Source of the DNA: a virus
Strand: one strand, 5' to 3'
DNA: 40,559 bases
IMG/VR virus record: IMGVR_UViG_3300031920_000219
Location: 1 to 40,559 of that record
Below, piece after piece: positions 17,822 through 26,299 of this stretch. The number at the start of each line of letters is the position of its first letter. Positions within the stretch are counted from its first letter, which is position 1. The position numbers were made by a program, and so were the translations under genes. The notes under the pieces are model-generated. The model saw only the letters and a list, made by a program, of their open reading frames with translations. It ran no database searches and was not told where the DNA came from.

Positions 17822-18604
17822 ATGGAATTATTTGAGTTAGCATTTAAGGTAGATAAAATTTATGACATGTTATTTCTTAACATTAAAGCAGTTACTGAAT
17901 ACGAAAATGCCTATGATTTTAAAAAAGGGAATCCTGTTTTGTTCAAAAGATGGGAAATGATTTGTGATGTTAAATATAAAATTAAAGGTAATTCCGATGA
18001 TCAGTCGTATATGTTAATGTTAGATGATGCGTATAAAATGTATGGTCAGTATTACCCTGAGTTTACTAAAATTGTTGGTATTTCATATGCAACTGTTAAA
18101 GCAGAAAACAATGAACTGAAGAGAGATTTTGTGAAGATAGTTCTTGATGATGAATTTAAAATAATTAATGGTTTTAGGTGTCATTTGGTTAATTTTTCGA
18201 TGAATAAACCTGATTTAATATTGTGTGGTCATAATATCATAAATAATGATATACCTCTTTTCATTAAAAGATTATTAATCAATCTAAATAAGTGGGAAGA
18301 GAAGGATAACATAATACCACCAATACTTAAACGACATTTAAAAGCAAAACCTTGGGATAGTGTTATCCTTGATACATTAACTTTGTGGAAATTTAATGGT
18401 GTTTCAAATACACCTTTACAATTAATCGCTGATAGTATAGGTCTTAAATATAATATTGAGATTGATGATAATATGGATTTCAATAAAAAATATTGGTCAC
18501 TATATAAAGAAGGACCAGATAAAGCAATGAAATATGTTAGTGATCAATCAATGAATCAAACTAATCTAACCATTCAATTGGTTAATGAGATTCGTTCATT
18601 ATAG
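17822..18604 (+). CDS. PolB-type 3'-5' exonuclease homologue with degenerate active site
   Basis: A 260-residue protein aligning by pattern with the stand-alone 3'-5' exonucleases related to PolB (DNA_pol_B_exo2 type): MLFLNIKAVTEYE in place of LFLDIETVPEY; CGHNIINNDIPLFIKR (C135-, D143); KPWDSVILDTLTLWKF; and a final YVSDQSMNQTNL in place of YCxxDVxxT. The first DxE is N20/K22 here, and the last Asp seems to be Gln242. Only the middle Asp is clearly kept, so the fold is likely but catalysis is doubtful. The protein may have become a DNA-binding or structural factor. Confidence 0.7.
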   Translation: MELFELAFKVDKIYDMLFLNIKAVTEYENAYDFKKGNPVLFKRWEMICDVKYKIKGNSDDQSYMLMLDDAYKMYGQYYPEFTKIVGISYATVKAENNELKRDFVKIVLDDEFKIINGFRCHLVNFSMNKPDLILCGHNIINNDIPLFIKRLLINLNKWEEKDNIIPPILKRHLKAKPWDSVILDTLTLWKFNGVSNTPLQLIADSIGLKYNIEIDDNMDFNKKYWSLYKEGPDKAMKYVSDQSMNQTNLTIQLVNEIRSL

Positions 18605-18611
18605 AACAAAA

Positions 18612-18640
18612 AAAAACAGGATTAATCCTGTTCTTCTTTT
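18612..18640. terminator. Terminator between convergent genes
   Basis: Palindrome AACAGGATTAATCCTGTT (18615-18632), with an A-run on the left and a T-rich run on the right, acting in both directions. It contains the stop codon of the minus-strand gene at 18622. Confidence 0.75.
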
Positions 18641-18954
18641 TCTTCAATCAACCAATCTAAATGGTCTTCAAATTTACCATCGATTCCCGGTGTCTGATCA
18701 TATAATTTATCAAATTCTTCTTCTTTCATGTATGTCCTTTGAGTACCATCATCTTTATATAGAATATATTCCATTAATTTGACGATGGTATGAAAGAAAA
18801 TATATATACCGAATTCTTCACCTTGTTCTTTTCTAAAGAGATATGTGAAACTATCAATTCTTTCATACTTATCATTAAAATTAGTAAGTGTACCTATCCA
18901 AAATCGATTAGGTGAGTATTCTTCTTCATGTGTTGTTTTAATTATGCTTATCAT
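18622..18954 (-). CDS. Hypothetical acidic protein
   Basis: A 110-residue protein with mixed alpha/beta composition and a very acidic C-terminus (EEKEEQD). No motif recognised. It is the last gene of the long minus-strand block, 9 bases downstream of the M23 peptidase gene, and its stop codon lies inside the terminator. Confidence 0.5.
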   Translation of the reverse strand: MISIIKTTHEEEYSPNRFWIGTLTNFNDKYERIDSFTYLFRKEQGEEFGIYIFFHTIVKLMEYILYKDDGTQRTYMKEEEFDKLYDQTPGIDGKFEDHLDWLIEEKEEQD

Positions 18955-18963
18955 ATTACAATA

Positions 18964-19836
18964 TTACTTATTTTTTTCATAACGTGCAAGTAAACCATCT
19001 GTAATATATGTGTAAAAATAACCCAAAGGGTCTCTAGGGTTGTTAAATTTCTTTATTTCATAGTGTAAATGTGTTCCAGTACTGTAACCACTATTCCCAA
19101 CATACCCTATAAATTGATTTTTATCCACTTTCTGACCCTTTTTAACGTAGATAGTACTAAGATGTCCATAAAGTGTTTCAAACCCAAATTGATGCTTAAT
19201 AACGATTTTATTACCATATCCATGACGTGAGTAGGTTACATTCTCAACAACACCTTTTGCTGTCGAATATACTGGTTTACCATATTTAGTAATAATATCA
19301 ATACCATCATGAAACATTATTGTACCACTAACTGGATGTTTTCTCCAACCATAATATGAACTAATTTTTAAGAAATCTTTAGTTCTTATAGGTGAAATAT
19401 TAGGATAATATTGTTTAGTATATTTATTTTGCTTAAAGTATATTGATGTGTTTTCCACCTTTTTCAATTGTAACGCTAACATTTCTGCAGCATATAATGC
19501 TCTATCACTTATGTTTTCAAAAATTGAATCATTCAATTCAATTACTTTGAGTGCGTTATCGTTTCGATATAGATGGTAGTCAGTGGTGTCAAAATCAACA
19601 CCTAAAATTTGAGAATAAATTTCATTATCTACATTCTTTACTTTAATTAATCCATCTTCCAATATACGTAATCTATTTTCAAGTTCTATATAACGTTGAG
19701 GAAGATTACTAGCTGGATATGAATTATCTTCAATATGATCATCAGGTGCTATTGTTGTTGTTTGTAGACTTGTTGAGAAACTCAACAAACTTATTACTGT
19801 AATAAAAAACACAATAATTATTTTATTATTTTTCAT
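18964..19836 (-). CDS. Secreted M23 (LytM-type) peptidase
   Basis: A 290-residue protein with a signal peptide (KIIIVFFITVISLLSFSTSL) and a C-terminal peptidase M23 domain: SSYYGWRKHP, FHDGIDI (zinc His and Asp), YGHLS, and THLHYEI (zinc His). The central region is helical and may be regulatory. M23 enzymes cut peptide cross-links in peptidoglycan. A signal peptide is unusual for a tail lysozyme and suggests periplasmic action during infection or lysis. All metal ligands appear present. Confidence 0.9.
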   Translation of the reverse strand: MKNNKIIIVFFITVISLLSFSTSLQTTTIAPDDHIEDNSYPASNLPQRYIELENRLRILEDGLIKVKNVDNEIYSQILGVDFDTTDYHLYRNDNALKVIELNDSIFENISDRALYAAEMLALQLKKVENTSIYFKQNKYTKQYYPNISPIRTKDFLKISSYYGWRKHPVSGTIMFHDGIDIITKYGKPVYSTAKGVVENVTYSRHGYGNKIVIKHQFGFETLYGHLSTIYVKKGQKVDKNQFIGYVGNSGYSTGTHLHYEIKKFNNPRDPLGYFYTYITDGLLARYEKNK

Positions 19837-20042
19837 AATATATATTTAAATAAGATTATTTATTAAAGTGATATACTTTAATCTTGTTGTGTTGGGATTA
19901 AACCAACAAAGAAAATCATTGGTAATATGTTAATTCTTTTTTTCAAACTTAGATTGTTTAATTTAAGTTATTTTTTTAACGTTCCTCTAATAAATACAAG
20001 CAAATTTAGTTAAATTTTTTACATTAACAACATATATTATTA
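19837..20042. other. Non-coding gap with small inverted repeats
   Basis: 206 bases without a gene. It contains TAAAGT/ACTTTA around GATAT (19864-19880) and a TGTTGG/CCAACA hairpin (19890-19908). It separates two minus-strand genes and probably holds the M23 peptidase promoter and 5' leader. No RNA gene recognised. Confidence 0.4.
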
Positions 20043-20726
20043 TTAATATTGTTGGGATAGTTTTTTAGAAAGTCGCTTAATTATGGTATCTGGTTCAAAT
20101 TCAAATATGTGTGAATTATTAATTCTAATGAATCCAGTTTTCTGAAATCGTGAAAATAATTTATATTCATTTAATTCACTGTCCTTAGATTCTAATAGTT
20201 CTTCTAAACTATAATATTTAAATATTGGTTGTGATTTATAAAATTCCCAATCACTTTTATTATCTTGCATTGGGATAATATATGCAAATAGTTTAGAGTT
20301 TTTTTCAATATAAAAATCACGATACATGAATTCCATAAATTCATCAGTGATGCCCATTTTTTTATAGTCCGGATGTAAAACATATGTATGGATGATAATA
20401 ACTTTATCAAGATCATTAATTGAGGTTTTTTTTCTTTTTATTAATTTACCTAATTCAATATAACCACCTGTTTCATCAAATTTATTTAATAAAGTATCTA
20501 ATTTAATCCCAAATTTTCTAGCTAAACCAACATTCCAAACACTAAAACCAAATTCACCAATAAGTGTAGGTGATTTATTCTCTTTAATATTTAGTTTATT
20601 GATAACACCATCATATTCAGTAATGAAATGCTCATGCTTCATGGTGAGATCATAGTTTTTTCTATATATTGTTGTTTTAAAAGCCAGATTTTCCCACAAA
20701 TCTAAATCATTCTTCGTTCTTTTCAT
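20043..20726 (-). CDS. Possible GNAT-like N-acetyltransferase
   Basis: A 227-residue protein. Residues ~110-150 read DKVIIIHTYVLHPDYKKMG followed by ITDEFMEFMYRDFY, resembling the acetyl-CoA-binding strand and helix of GNAT enzymes (VxPxYxxxGI). Near the end, FSRFQKTGFIRINNSHIFEF resembles the terminal GNAT strands. Conservation of the Q/RxxGxG/A loop is weak, so the assignment is tentative. It overlaps the upstream gene (20707-21132) by 20 bases. Confidence 0.45.
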   Translation of the reverse strand: MKRTKNDLDLWENLAFKTTIYRKNYDLTMKHEHFITEYDGVINKLNIKENKSPTLIGEFGFSVWNVGLARKFGIKLDTLLNKFDETGGYIELGKLIKRKKTSINDLDKVIIIHTYVLHPDYKKMGITDEFMEFMYRDFYIEKNSKLFAYIIPMQDNKSDWEFYKSQPIFKYYSLEELLESKDSELNEYKLFSRFQKTGFIRINNSHIFEFEPDTIIKRLSKKLSQQY

Positions 20727-21132
20727 TTTCTAAATTTAATTCAAAACCTTTTCCCATTTTATCTAATAGATTTTTGTAGTATAATCCAACTTCTCCAGAT
20801 ATTATATAATCTATTGGTTTTAGATCATTTAATGCCTTTTCATCCCAATGAAGTTCAATATCATTTCGGTCCATGTCATTGATGAAATCATTAATTGTTG
20901 CAGGGGAAAGGGTGTTGAAACAACGACTTCCTTTATTTATTTGATAATAATCCGAACAAATACATAATTCAATATGGTTGTCATTATAAAATACATCGGT
21001 AAAAATACTATCATCTTTTCTTTTCCAACCTATAAATAAATTAGGGATATCCTTAAATTCAAATGGTTTATTTAAGAATTCCCTATATTTATCAGTTCTG
21101 TTAGTTTTTATGTAAGTTGTAACTTTTGTCAT
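20707..21132 (-). CDS. Hypothetical protein
   Basis: A 141-residue soluble protein, mixed alpha/beta, with an acidic C-terminal tail (LNLENEKNEE) and no recognised motif. It lies between the secreted protein gene (sharing its start/stop base at 21132) and the GNAT-like gene, which it overlaps, indicating co-translation of all three. Confidence 0.5.
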   Translation of the reverse strand: MTKVTTYIKTNRTDKYREFLNKPFEFKDIPNLFIGWKRKDDSIFTDVFYNDNHIELCICSDYYQINKGSRCFNTLSPATINDFINDMDRNDIELHWDEKALNDLKPIDYIISGEVGLYYKNLLDKMGKGFELNLENEKNEE

Positions 21133-21872
21133 TATAAATTTGTGTGACCATCAATGAAGAAATATCGACCATCTGACCATTTTCCAACTATTTTAATTCT
21201 TTTATCCTCAATAATTGTTGTATCAATAATTGTTGTAATGGTACAACCATCTGTTGTTGTAATGATATTACCTTCTTGTTTTTCAATTCTATATAACTTA
21301 TCAATTGGAAATGATCTTACTTTAGTGAAATCATAAGCAATTGAACCATCTTCACGAGTGAAATTAGGTGTGAACATATATGGTCTTGTAATTGTTTTAC
21401 GTTTATCAACATATATGGTTGTACCCATAATTATACAAAACACGTTTGAATAGATACCAGTACCTAAAGGTTTACTCACCCAACAAGGACCACTATACCA
21501 GTATGGATTAAAATCTGCAAAAATACCACTAAATTCTCTTCGACCCATACAGTGAATTGCCATAGGGTTTCTATTAGCTTTTTTCCAATCCGAATTAGTA
21601 ACTATGTTTTTACTATATAGATATAATCTTCTTTCAAGACAGTGTTCATAGTCTTCAAGTGGTTCATATGATACGACATATATCCAATCATTAACTTTGA
21701 AATAGATTGTGTAGTTTTTCATAACACCACTAAGTACTTTATTCCAATCTTTTGAAATTGAATACTCTTCATCAAGGTCTTCAATTGTTGCCTTTTGACG
21801 GATAGTGTAAATACTACCAAATGTTACATTGATTGTGAAAAGTAACGATAATAAGATTATTAATTTTTTCAT
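21132..21872 (-). CDS. Secreted protein of unknown function
   Basis: A 246-residue protein with an N-terminal signal peptide (KKLIILLSLLFTINVTFGS). The mature part is rich in aromatic residues and beta strands (WIYVVSYEPL, YWYSGPCWVSKPLGTG) with several cysteines (CLERR, HCMGR, GPCW, VFCI, DGCT), so disulphides in the periplasm are possible. No family recognised. Along with the M23 peptidase it is one of two exported proteins in this block. Confidence 0.55.
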   Translation of the reverse strand: MKKLIILLSLLFTINVTFGSIYTIRQKATIEDLDEEYSISKDWNKVLSGVMKNYTIYFKVNDWIYVVSYEPLEDYEHCLERRLYLYSKNIVTNSDWKKANRNPMAIHCMGRREFSGIFADFNPYWYSGPCWVSKPLGTGIYSNVFCIIMGTTIYVDKRKTITRPYMFTPNFTREDGSIAYDFTKVRSFPIDKLYRIEKQEGNIITTTDGCTITTIIDTTIIEDKRIKIVGKWSDGRYFFIDGHTNL

Positions 21873-21950
21873 GATTATTTGTTTTATATGTTCATTATAG
21901 TATACGATAAAATCGTGTTTAGGTTACATATAATCATAAAATAGTGGTGT

Positions 21951-22172
21951 TTATTCACTTAATTCATACTCACCAACAACTAAAACCATTAAATTTACCG
22001 GGATTTCACCCTTTATATTTTGACTAATCACTTGAGTTACAATATCTTCACTAAGTAATTCACCAATATTCATCCAAGTTCTGTTTTTTACTTCAAATAT
22101 TACTTCATCAGTATCAGAATTAAGGAATTGAACATTTAATCGGGGGTTATTGTCTACTTTTTTATATTTCAT
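21951..22172 (-). CDS. Small hypothetical protein
   Basis: A 73-residue protein, mixed alpha/beta (RLNVQFLNSDTDEVIFEVKN, then helix, then LMVLVVGEYEL). It is coupled to the upstream exonuclease gene by a 4-base overlap. No motif recognised. Confidence 0.5.
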   Translation of the reverse strand: MKYKKVDNNPRLNVQFLNSDTDEVIFEVKNRTWMNIGELLSEDIVTQVISQNIKGEIPVNLMVLVVGEYELSE

Positions 22173-22723
22173 TTTAGTCCTATTTTTAATCCCATTATTT
22201 TATTCATATACAGTAGTGCATGCGCATTTCCAAGTGCATCTTGAACCGGGTCATGTGTAGGATTAAATCCTTCATATTTTTTACCGTCAAATTCGAATGC
22301 TTCTTGACGTATATGTTTCCATTTACTATATGCATCACCAGTCATACCACAATAAAGATCACCGATTCTACGGGCAGAAAAACCGAAAGGATTTTCACCT
22401 AAAAAGAAATGAAAATAGAAATTAGTCCATTGCCAATCGAATGCAGGGTTATCACTGATAAATATTGGATGACCTTTTGAATTTTCTTTAATCCAATCCC
22501 GGAACTTAATCATAACATCTTCGGGTTCGTCAAATGTTTTATGTTCTTCACGGCTGAAACCACTAATGGCTAAAGCATCTGGTATCCATTCTGAAGCAAT
22601 TGGTCTTGTTTGACCATAAAATGTTTTACTTAATGTTGGTTCAACAATTACAGCACCAAAACATACCATACTATATTTCATAGGGATTGGTCCATCGGCT
22701 TCTACGTCTACTGATATGTACAT
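22169..22723 (-). CDS. DnaQ-like 3'-5' exonuclease (DEDDh)
   Basis: A 184-residue exonuclease with an intact DEDDh set: SVDVEADGP (D-x-E, residues 5-7), FISDNPAFDWQW (second Asp), and THDPVQDALGNAHAL (His and final Asp). The family includes proofreading subunits and RNA exonucleases such as RNase T and oligoribonuclease; the lack of other domains leaves the substrate open. It starts 3 bases after the HAD/HNH gene ends. Confidence 0.85.
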   Translation of the reverse strand: MYISVDVEADGPIPMKYSMVCFGAVIVEPTLSKTFYGQTRPIASEWIPDALAISGFSREEHKTFDEPEDVMIKFRDWIKENSKGHPIFISDNPAFDWQWTNFYFHFFLGENPFGFSARRIGDLYCGMTGDAYSKWKHIRQEAFEFDGKKYEGFNPTHDPVQDALGNAHALLYMNKIMGLKIGLK

Positions 22724-22725
22724 AT

Positions 22726-23256
22726 TTATATATTTTTTAATGTTAATTTAAAATCATTTTCACATAAAATTCCTTTTTTACTGTTAATGATACGACTACA
22801 TATACATAAGTTATTTATATTACCAATAATCTCATGGTTGATATTATTTTTAAAACCATTGTAAATACTTATTTTATGGTCAATAACTGGATAATTGGGG
22901 TTATTATAGTGAACATTTTTAAATAATTTAGTGTTGGTATAATAACATTTGTTATTCCATTCTGAAAATAATTTAGTCTTGTGGTTTTTTGTTATATTCC
23001 AAACCATTCTTCTATATTTTTCAAATTCATTAATTTCATTAAGTGGAATCCATTTTTTTAATTTTTCATTATATTTTCTATATTCAATTGATTTTGAATA
23101 GTGTGATACGTTATATCTATCTTTTATTGTTTGTGTTCTTTTTTCTTTAAATTTTTTAAATTGTGAAACATTATCAACACCGTATTTTTCATATTCTTGA
23201 GCATCGGTAACAATAACATCATCGATATCAAGAAATATTATTGGTTTATTTTTCAT
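22726..23256 (-). CDS. Chimeric protein: HAD motif I followed by an HNH endonuclease
   Basis: Start at 23256 (MKNKPIIFLDIDDV); an upstream in-frame ATG at 23277 would lengthen the overlap with the thermonuclease gene. The N-terminus has the HAD nucleophile motif FLDIDDVIVTD, but no other HAD motif follows. From about residue 70, an HNH nuclease appears: WNNKCYYTNTK, then VIDHKISIYNG, then NINNLCICSRIINSKKG (Cys pair, Asp-His, Asn/Lys). This looks like a HAD phosphatase gene interrupted or overtaken by a mobile HNH nuclease. An intact HAD partner is not seen nearby. Confidence 0.65.
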   Translation of the reverse strand: MKNKPIIFLDIDDVIVTDAQEYEKYGVDNVSQFKKFKEKRTQTIKDRYNVSHYSKSIEYRKYNEKLKKWIPLNEINEFEKYRRMVWNITKNHKTKLFSEWNNKCYYTNTKLFKNVHYNNPNYPVIDHKISIYNGFKNNINHEIIGNINNLCICSRIINSKKGILCENDFKLTLKNI

Positions 23257-23608
23257 ATGGTTTTGCAAATCCTTCATTTAGTAATCTTTGATTATAACTT
23301 TGTAATGAATTAAGATCATTGTAATCCATCGTATCGCCATATGGGTATATTTCACCTAACCAACGTCCATATTTTCCTTTATGATCTCTTTCAGTTACTA
23401 TTTGGATATCTTCATCTAATATCCATTCACTGAGTGCATATTTAGAGATTAAACCATCTGGTCTTTCTTCACCTCTAATTTCCGGGGTATTAATCCCTAA
23501 TAATCTGATGGTCTGTTTTTTCATCCAAATACCGAAACCAAGATCAATATCTACAGTTATGGTGTCACCATCATATACTTTTATTACATGTGCTTTATAA
23601 TGATACAT
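23246..23608 (-). CDS. Thermonuclease (staphylococcal nuclease fold)
   Basis: A 120-residue SNase-like nuclease. Characteristic motifs are VYDGDTITVDIDLG (calcium-binding Asp), RLLGINTPEIRGEE (catalytic Arg and Glu), and ERDHKGKYGRWLGEI (second Arg), all in the expected order. It has no signal peptide and so acts in the cytoplasm, perhaps on host DNA or RNA. It overlaps the HAD/HNH gene and starts 3 bases after the thioredoxin gene ends. Confidence 0.9.
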   Translation of the reverse strand: MYHYKAHVIKVYDGDTITVDIDLGFGIWMKKQTIRLLGINTPEIRGEERPDGLISKYALSEWILDEDIQIVTERDHKGKYGRWLGEIYPYGDTMDYNDLNSLQSYNQRLLNEGFAKPYEK

Positions 23609-23610
23609 AA

Positions 23611-23958
23611 TTATTTAAGGTGTTCGTCAATTAAATCGTTAATGTTTTTTTTAGGTAATGCACTCATTGTTAATTTAGGTTTACCAATTATTGGTACAAA
23701 TAATATTGAGGGTACTGATCTAATACCAATAATTTGAGTTAATTCACTTTCTTTATCAACATCAACACTATAAAAATCAATATCATCATGCTCAGACTCA
23801 ACTTCATTTAGAACAGGTTCTAACACCCTACATGGTGAACACCAGTCAGCACCGAATTTAACTATTGCTGGTTTTTCTCCATTAAATACCCACTCGCTAT
23901 TATTATCTGTATAGTTGAAAATTTTTTCTTTGAATAATTCTTTTGTTAAATTTATCAT
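23611..23958 (-). CDS. Thioredoxin
   Basis: A 115-residue protein with the thioredoxin fold and active site WCSPCR (C40, C43), preceded by PAIVKFGAD and followed later by the cis-proline segment RSVPSILFV. The CSPC variant replaces the usual CGPC. It could reduce a phage ribonucleotide reductase or serve as a polymerase partner; no such gene is in this window. An AAGTATTTAAA promoter-like sequence lies just upstream. Confidence 0.9.
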   Translation of the reverse strand: MINLTKELFKEKIFNYTDNNSEWVFNGEKPAIVKFGADWCSPCRVLEPVLNEVESEHDDIDFYSVDVDKESELTQIIGIRSVPSILFVPIIGKPKLTMSALPKKNINDLIDEHLK

Positions 23959-23971
23959 AATTGCTTTTAAT

Positions 23972-24541
23972 TTAAATACTTAGTTTCATGTTTTTATTGA
24001 TTTTCTGCCAAATTTCAGAACAGTATTTAATTTGTTGTTTACAATCATCAATAGGATGATGTTCAATACCTTCATTTTCAGATTGTACACTTGATTTAAT
24101 TTCCGGGAGGAATGATACTAATGTTCTCACATCTCTTTCTTTTCTAAAATCCCAACGTACTTTAGTGCTACATGCAATGTATGCATCTTCAAAGATTCCT
24201 AAATCAAAACGTGCAGAGTTACCCCATATATATACGTTTTTACAATCATCTTCACCTACATCGAATAAAAACAAATTAAATCTATCAAGTACGTCATCGA
24301 GATCAGGACCACCTTTTGCAATAGCTAATCGTGCTCGTTCATTTTGGGTCAACCACCAATATAGGGTATCTGGATTTATTTTAAGACCTAAATCTAAACA
24401 AGATTTTAAATTAATACCACTATAGAATTCTTCACCTAATTCACCAGTTTCAAGATCAAATTGAACTGCACCTATTGATACAATAGCTGAATTACTGTTT
24501 TTACCCATTGTTTCAAGGTCGAGCATTAAATGATTTTTCAT
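23972..24541 (-). CDS. 3'-5' exoribonuclease/DexA-like DEDDh exonuclease
   Basis: A 189-residue exonuclease of the Rv2179c-like (PF16473) type: MLDLETMG (D-x-E), VSIGAVQFDLETGELG, LYWWLTQNERAR (typical substrate helix), WGNSARFDLGIFEDAY (second Asp), and EHHPIDDCKQQIKY (His, last Asp). All catalytic residues are present. T4 DexA and exonuclease VIII have the same plan. It is one of two apparently active DEDD exonucleases in this minus-strand block. Confidence 0.85.
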   Translation of the reverse strand: MKNHLMLDLETMGKNSNSAIVSIGAVQFDLETGELGEEFYSGINLKSCLDLGLKINPDTLYWWLTQNERARLAIAKGGPDLDDVLDRFNLFLFDVGEDDCKNVYIWGNSARFDLGIFEDAYIACSTKVRWDFRKERDVRTLVSFLPEIKSSVQSENEGIEHHPIDDCKQQIKYCSEIWQKINKNMKLSI

Positions 24542-24550
24542 ATTATTTTT

Positions 24551-25084
24551 TTATTTAGTGTGACAAATATCGAGAAAATTCCAAAACTTTACAAGTTTAT
24601 CTTCGTTTAATAAATGTGTGTATTGTTTTAATGCTGTTTGAAATACATATTTTTTAAATTGATATTCATTAATATACATATTATGGTAAATGGTTTTTTT
24701 TTCTTTAGAATAACTTGAATTAGCACCAACATCAGCCATTTTTAATAGGATAGACCGATAATCATTAATTGTTTTAGGAAATGTGTGTAATTGTTTAAGT
24801 AATCTATTTTTTTCAGGTACATCCGTTACATTCAAAATGATATCTGCAACATTTTTACCACATATTTTTAATATTGTATTATATGATTGGTTGGTATCTT
24901 CTATAATATCGTGAAAAATACTCGCTTTTAATGTTATAATATAATCATCTTGATTAAGAAAAACATCTTTATTTTTTTTTAGTATTTCAGATACCATATC
25001 AATATGATACATATAATCCATATTATCATATGAACAATTAGATTGTTTATATATTTGTTGTGCTATAATTCTTAATTTTTCCAT
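24551..25084 (-). CDS. HD-domain phosphohydrolase (SpoT-like)
   Basis: A 177-residue protein with HD-domain residues in order: MYHIDMVSEIL (first His), ASIFHDIIEDTN (HD plus ED, as in RelA/SpoT hydrolases), and LLKMADVGANS (distal Asp). There is no synthetase or TGS domain. It may hydrolyse (p)ppGpp or another nucleotide, countering host alarmone signalling, or act on dNTPs; the sequence supports the fold, not the substrate. It abuts the homing nuclease gene by a single base. Confidence 0.8.
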   Translation of the reverse strand: MEKLRIIAQQIYKQSNCSYDNMDYMYHIDMVSEILKKNKDVFLNQDDYIITLKASIFHDIIEDTNQSYNTILKICGKNVADIILNVTDVPEKNRLLKQLHTFPKTINDYRSILLKMADVGANSSYSKEKKTIYHNMYINEYQFKKYVFQTALKQYTHLLNEDKLVKFWNFLDICHTK

Positions 25085-25705
25085 TTAAATATGTTTCCAT
25101 GTATATCTATGTATTATTTTCCAAATACATGGTTTATTAACTTTATAATTTTCTGCGAGTTCTTTTACCTTAGTTCCATTATTAAAATCATTTCTAATCT
25201 TAATCACAATATCATCAGTTAATTTAGAGTTGTTATTATTAACACCTAATTTTTTTATTGATTGTTTATGTTTTGTAATATCATTATGTTTTTTACCTGT
25301 GCGAAATTTTTTTAATTTATTTTTTACTTTATCAGTGTGGGTTTTACCATACATTGGATTGTTTTTTCCTTTAACATTTGCATGGTTTTTCGATATATTA
25401 TCTCTATGTTTTTTTGGTAATTTTTTACCTAAAAAACTGTCATTACCTTCACCCCCTGAAGTTATATTATATCCTATTGTTCTATCTTGTGTTTTTAGTT
25501 TTTTTATCCAATAAATTTCACGTTTATTAAGTGTTTTCATATCATTACAATATTCAATTATTTCTTTTGTGAAATTATCTTTTCCATATTTTTTAATTGC
25601 TAATTTAATTAATTTTCCTGACCCAAAATATGTTTTTTTATTTAATTTATGTTTACCTATATAAATTTTATAATTAATTTTATTTATTATTTTATAAACA
25701 TACAT
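25085..25705 (-). CDS. GIY-YIG homing endonuclease with NUMOD motifs
   Basis: A 206-residue protein. The N-terminal GIY-YIG domain (VYKIINKINYKIYIGKHK, then TYFGSG, EIIEYC, REIYWIKKL, GYNITSGGEG) is followed by NUMOD3-type DNA-binding repeats (KHRDNISKNHANVKG, NNPMYGKTHTDKVKNKL, and a third) and a C-terminal helix-turn-helix (KVKELAENYKVNKPCIWKII). It is a free-standing mobile nuclease like T4 Seg proteins. A promoter-like motif precedes it. Confidence 0.9.
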   Translation of the reverse strand: MYVYKIINKINYKIYIGKHKLNKKTYFGSGKLIKLAIKKYGKDNFTKEIIEYCNDMKTLNKREIYWIKKLKTQDRTIGYNITSGGEGNDSFLGKKLPKKHRDNISKNHANVKGKNNPMYGKTHTDKVKNKLKKFRTGKKHNDITKHKQSIKKLGVNNNNSKLTDDIVIKIRNDFNNGTKVKELAENYKVNKPCIWKIIHRYTWKHI

Positions 25706-25857
25706 AATTAATGTTTATTTATAAATACAAAGTATCTTCAATAAGTTCATGTAAATTTTACAAGTAACAAAGATAGAAAAGTATTTTTTATAAAATCATT
25801 ACTTTTATTTTTTTTTATTCTAATTTTTTTATAATTTTGTTCATTAATATATTTACT
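25706..25857. promoter_or_regulatory. Divergent intergenic region
   Basis: 152 very AT-rich bases between the minus-strand homing nuclease and the plus-strand gene at 25858. It carries a minus-strand GTATTTAT motif at 25721-25728 and a looser GTATTTTTTAT on the plus strand near 25771. No gene recognised. Confidence 0.4.
25721..25728 (-). promoter_or_regulatory. GTATTTAT promoter-like motif (minus strand)
   Basis: Reads TTTGTATTTAT on the minus strand, 16 bases before the ATG of the GIY-YIG gene at 25705: the same spacing as for the plus-strand copies. Confidence 0.42.
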
Positions 25858-26250
25858 ATGATAGAAAAATTACAACAACTATTAGGTTTCTTCACAAGAA
25901 ATAGACAGAATGGATACACTTCATTAATTGAAGCAATGGCATTTGAACACGATATACATGTTTTAGTTACAAGTGAAGAAGAAAAGAAAATGTTCCATTC
26001 TGATGTAAGGGATAAATTAATATCATTATCGGAATTAAAGAAATTAAACACATTAGAAAATAAACCATTACTTTTTGATAATCATGTAATATTAGATATT
26101 CTTAGAGAGGTGTTATTGAACAGTGATAAAAAAGATGAGGAAATTAATGAACATATTTATACAATTGAAATACTTGAAGAAATAATAAAACAAAGGAAAA
26201 ATGGTAAATATAAAGACCATTTTCAACAAAAAGGTATAGTACCAATGTAA
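25858..26250 (+). CDS. Hypothetical protein
   Basis: Start at ATG 25858 (MIEKLQQLLGFF) is preferred; the frame also has a TTG at 25837. The 130-residue protein has an alpha/beta N-terminus (LIEAMAFEHDIHVLVTSEEEKKM), a possible strand-loop-helix motif, and a charged helical C-terminus. No family is recognised. It opens the long forward block ending at 36402. Confidence 0.5.
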   Translation: MIEKLQQLLGFFTRNRQNGYTSLIEAMAFEHDIHVLVTSEEEKKMFHSDVRDKLISLSELKKLNTLENKPLLFDNHVILDILREVLLNSDKKDEEINEHIYTIEILEEIIKQRKNGKYKDHFQQKGIVPM

Positions 26251-26299
26251 CTATTTTTATTTTTTTTCGTATATTCATAAAAACTTTACCACAATTAAT

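Noticed and set aside
18585-18782. Plus-strand ORF overlapping the end of the PolB-like gene
   Set aside because: Runs through a terminator and antisense to the acidic minus-strand protein gene; no support.
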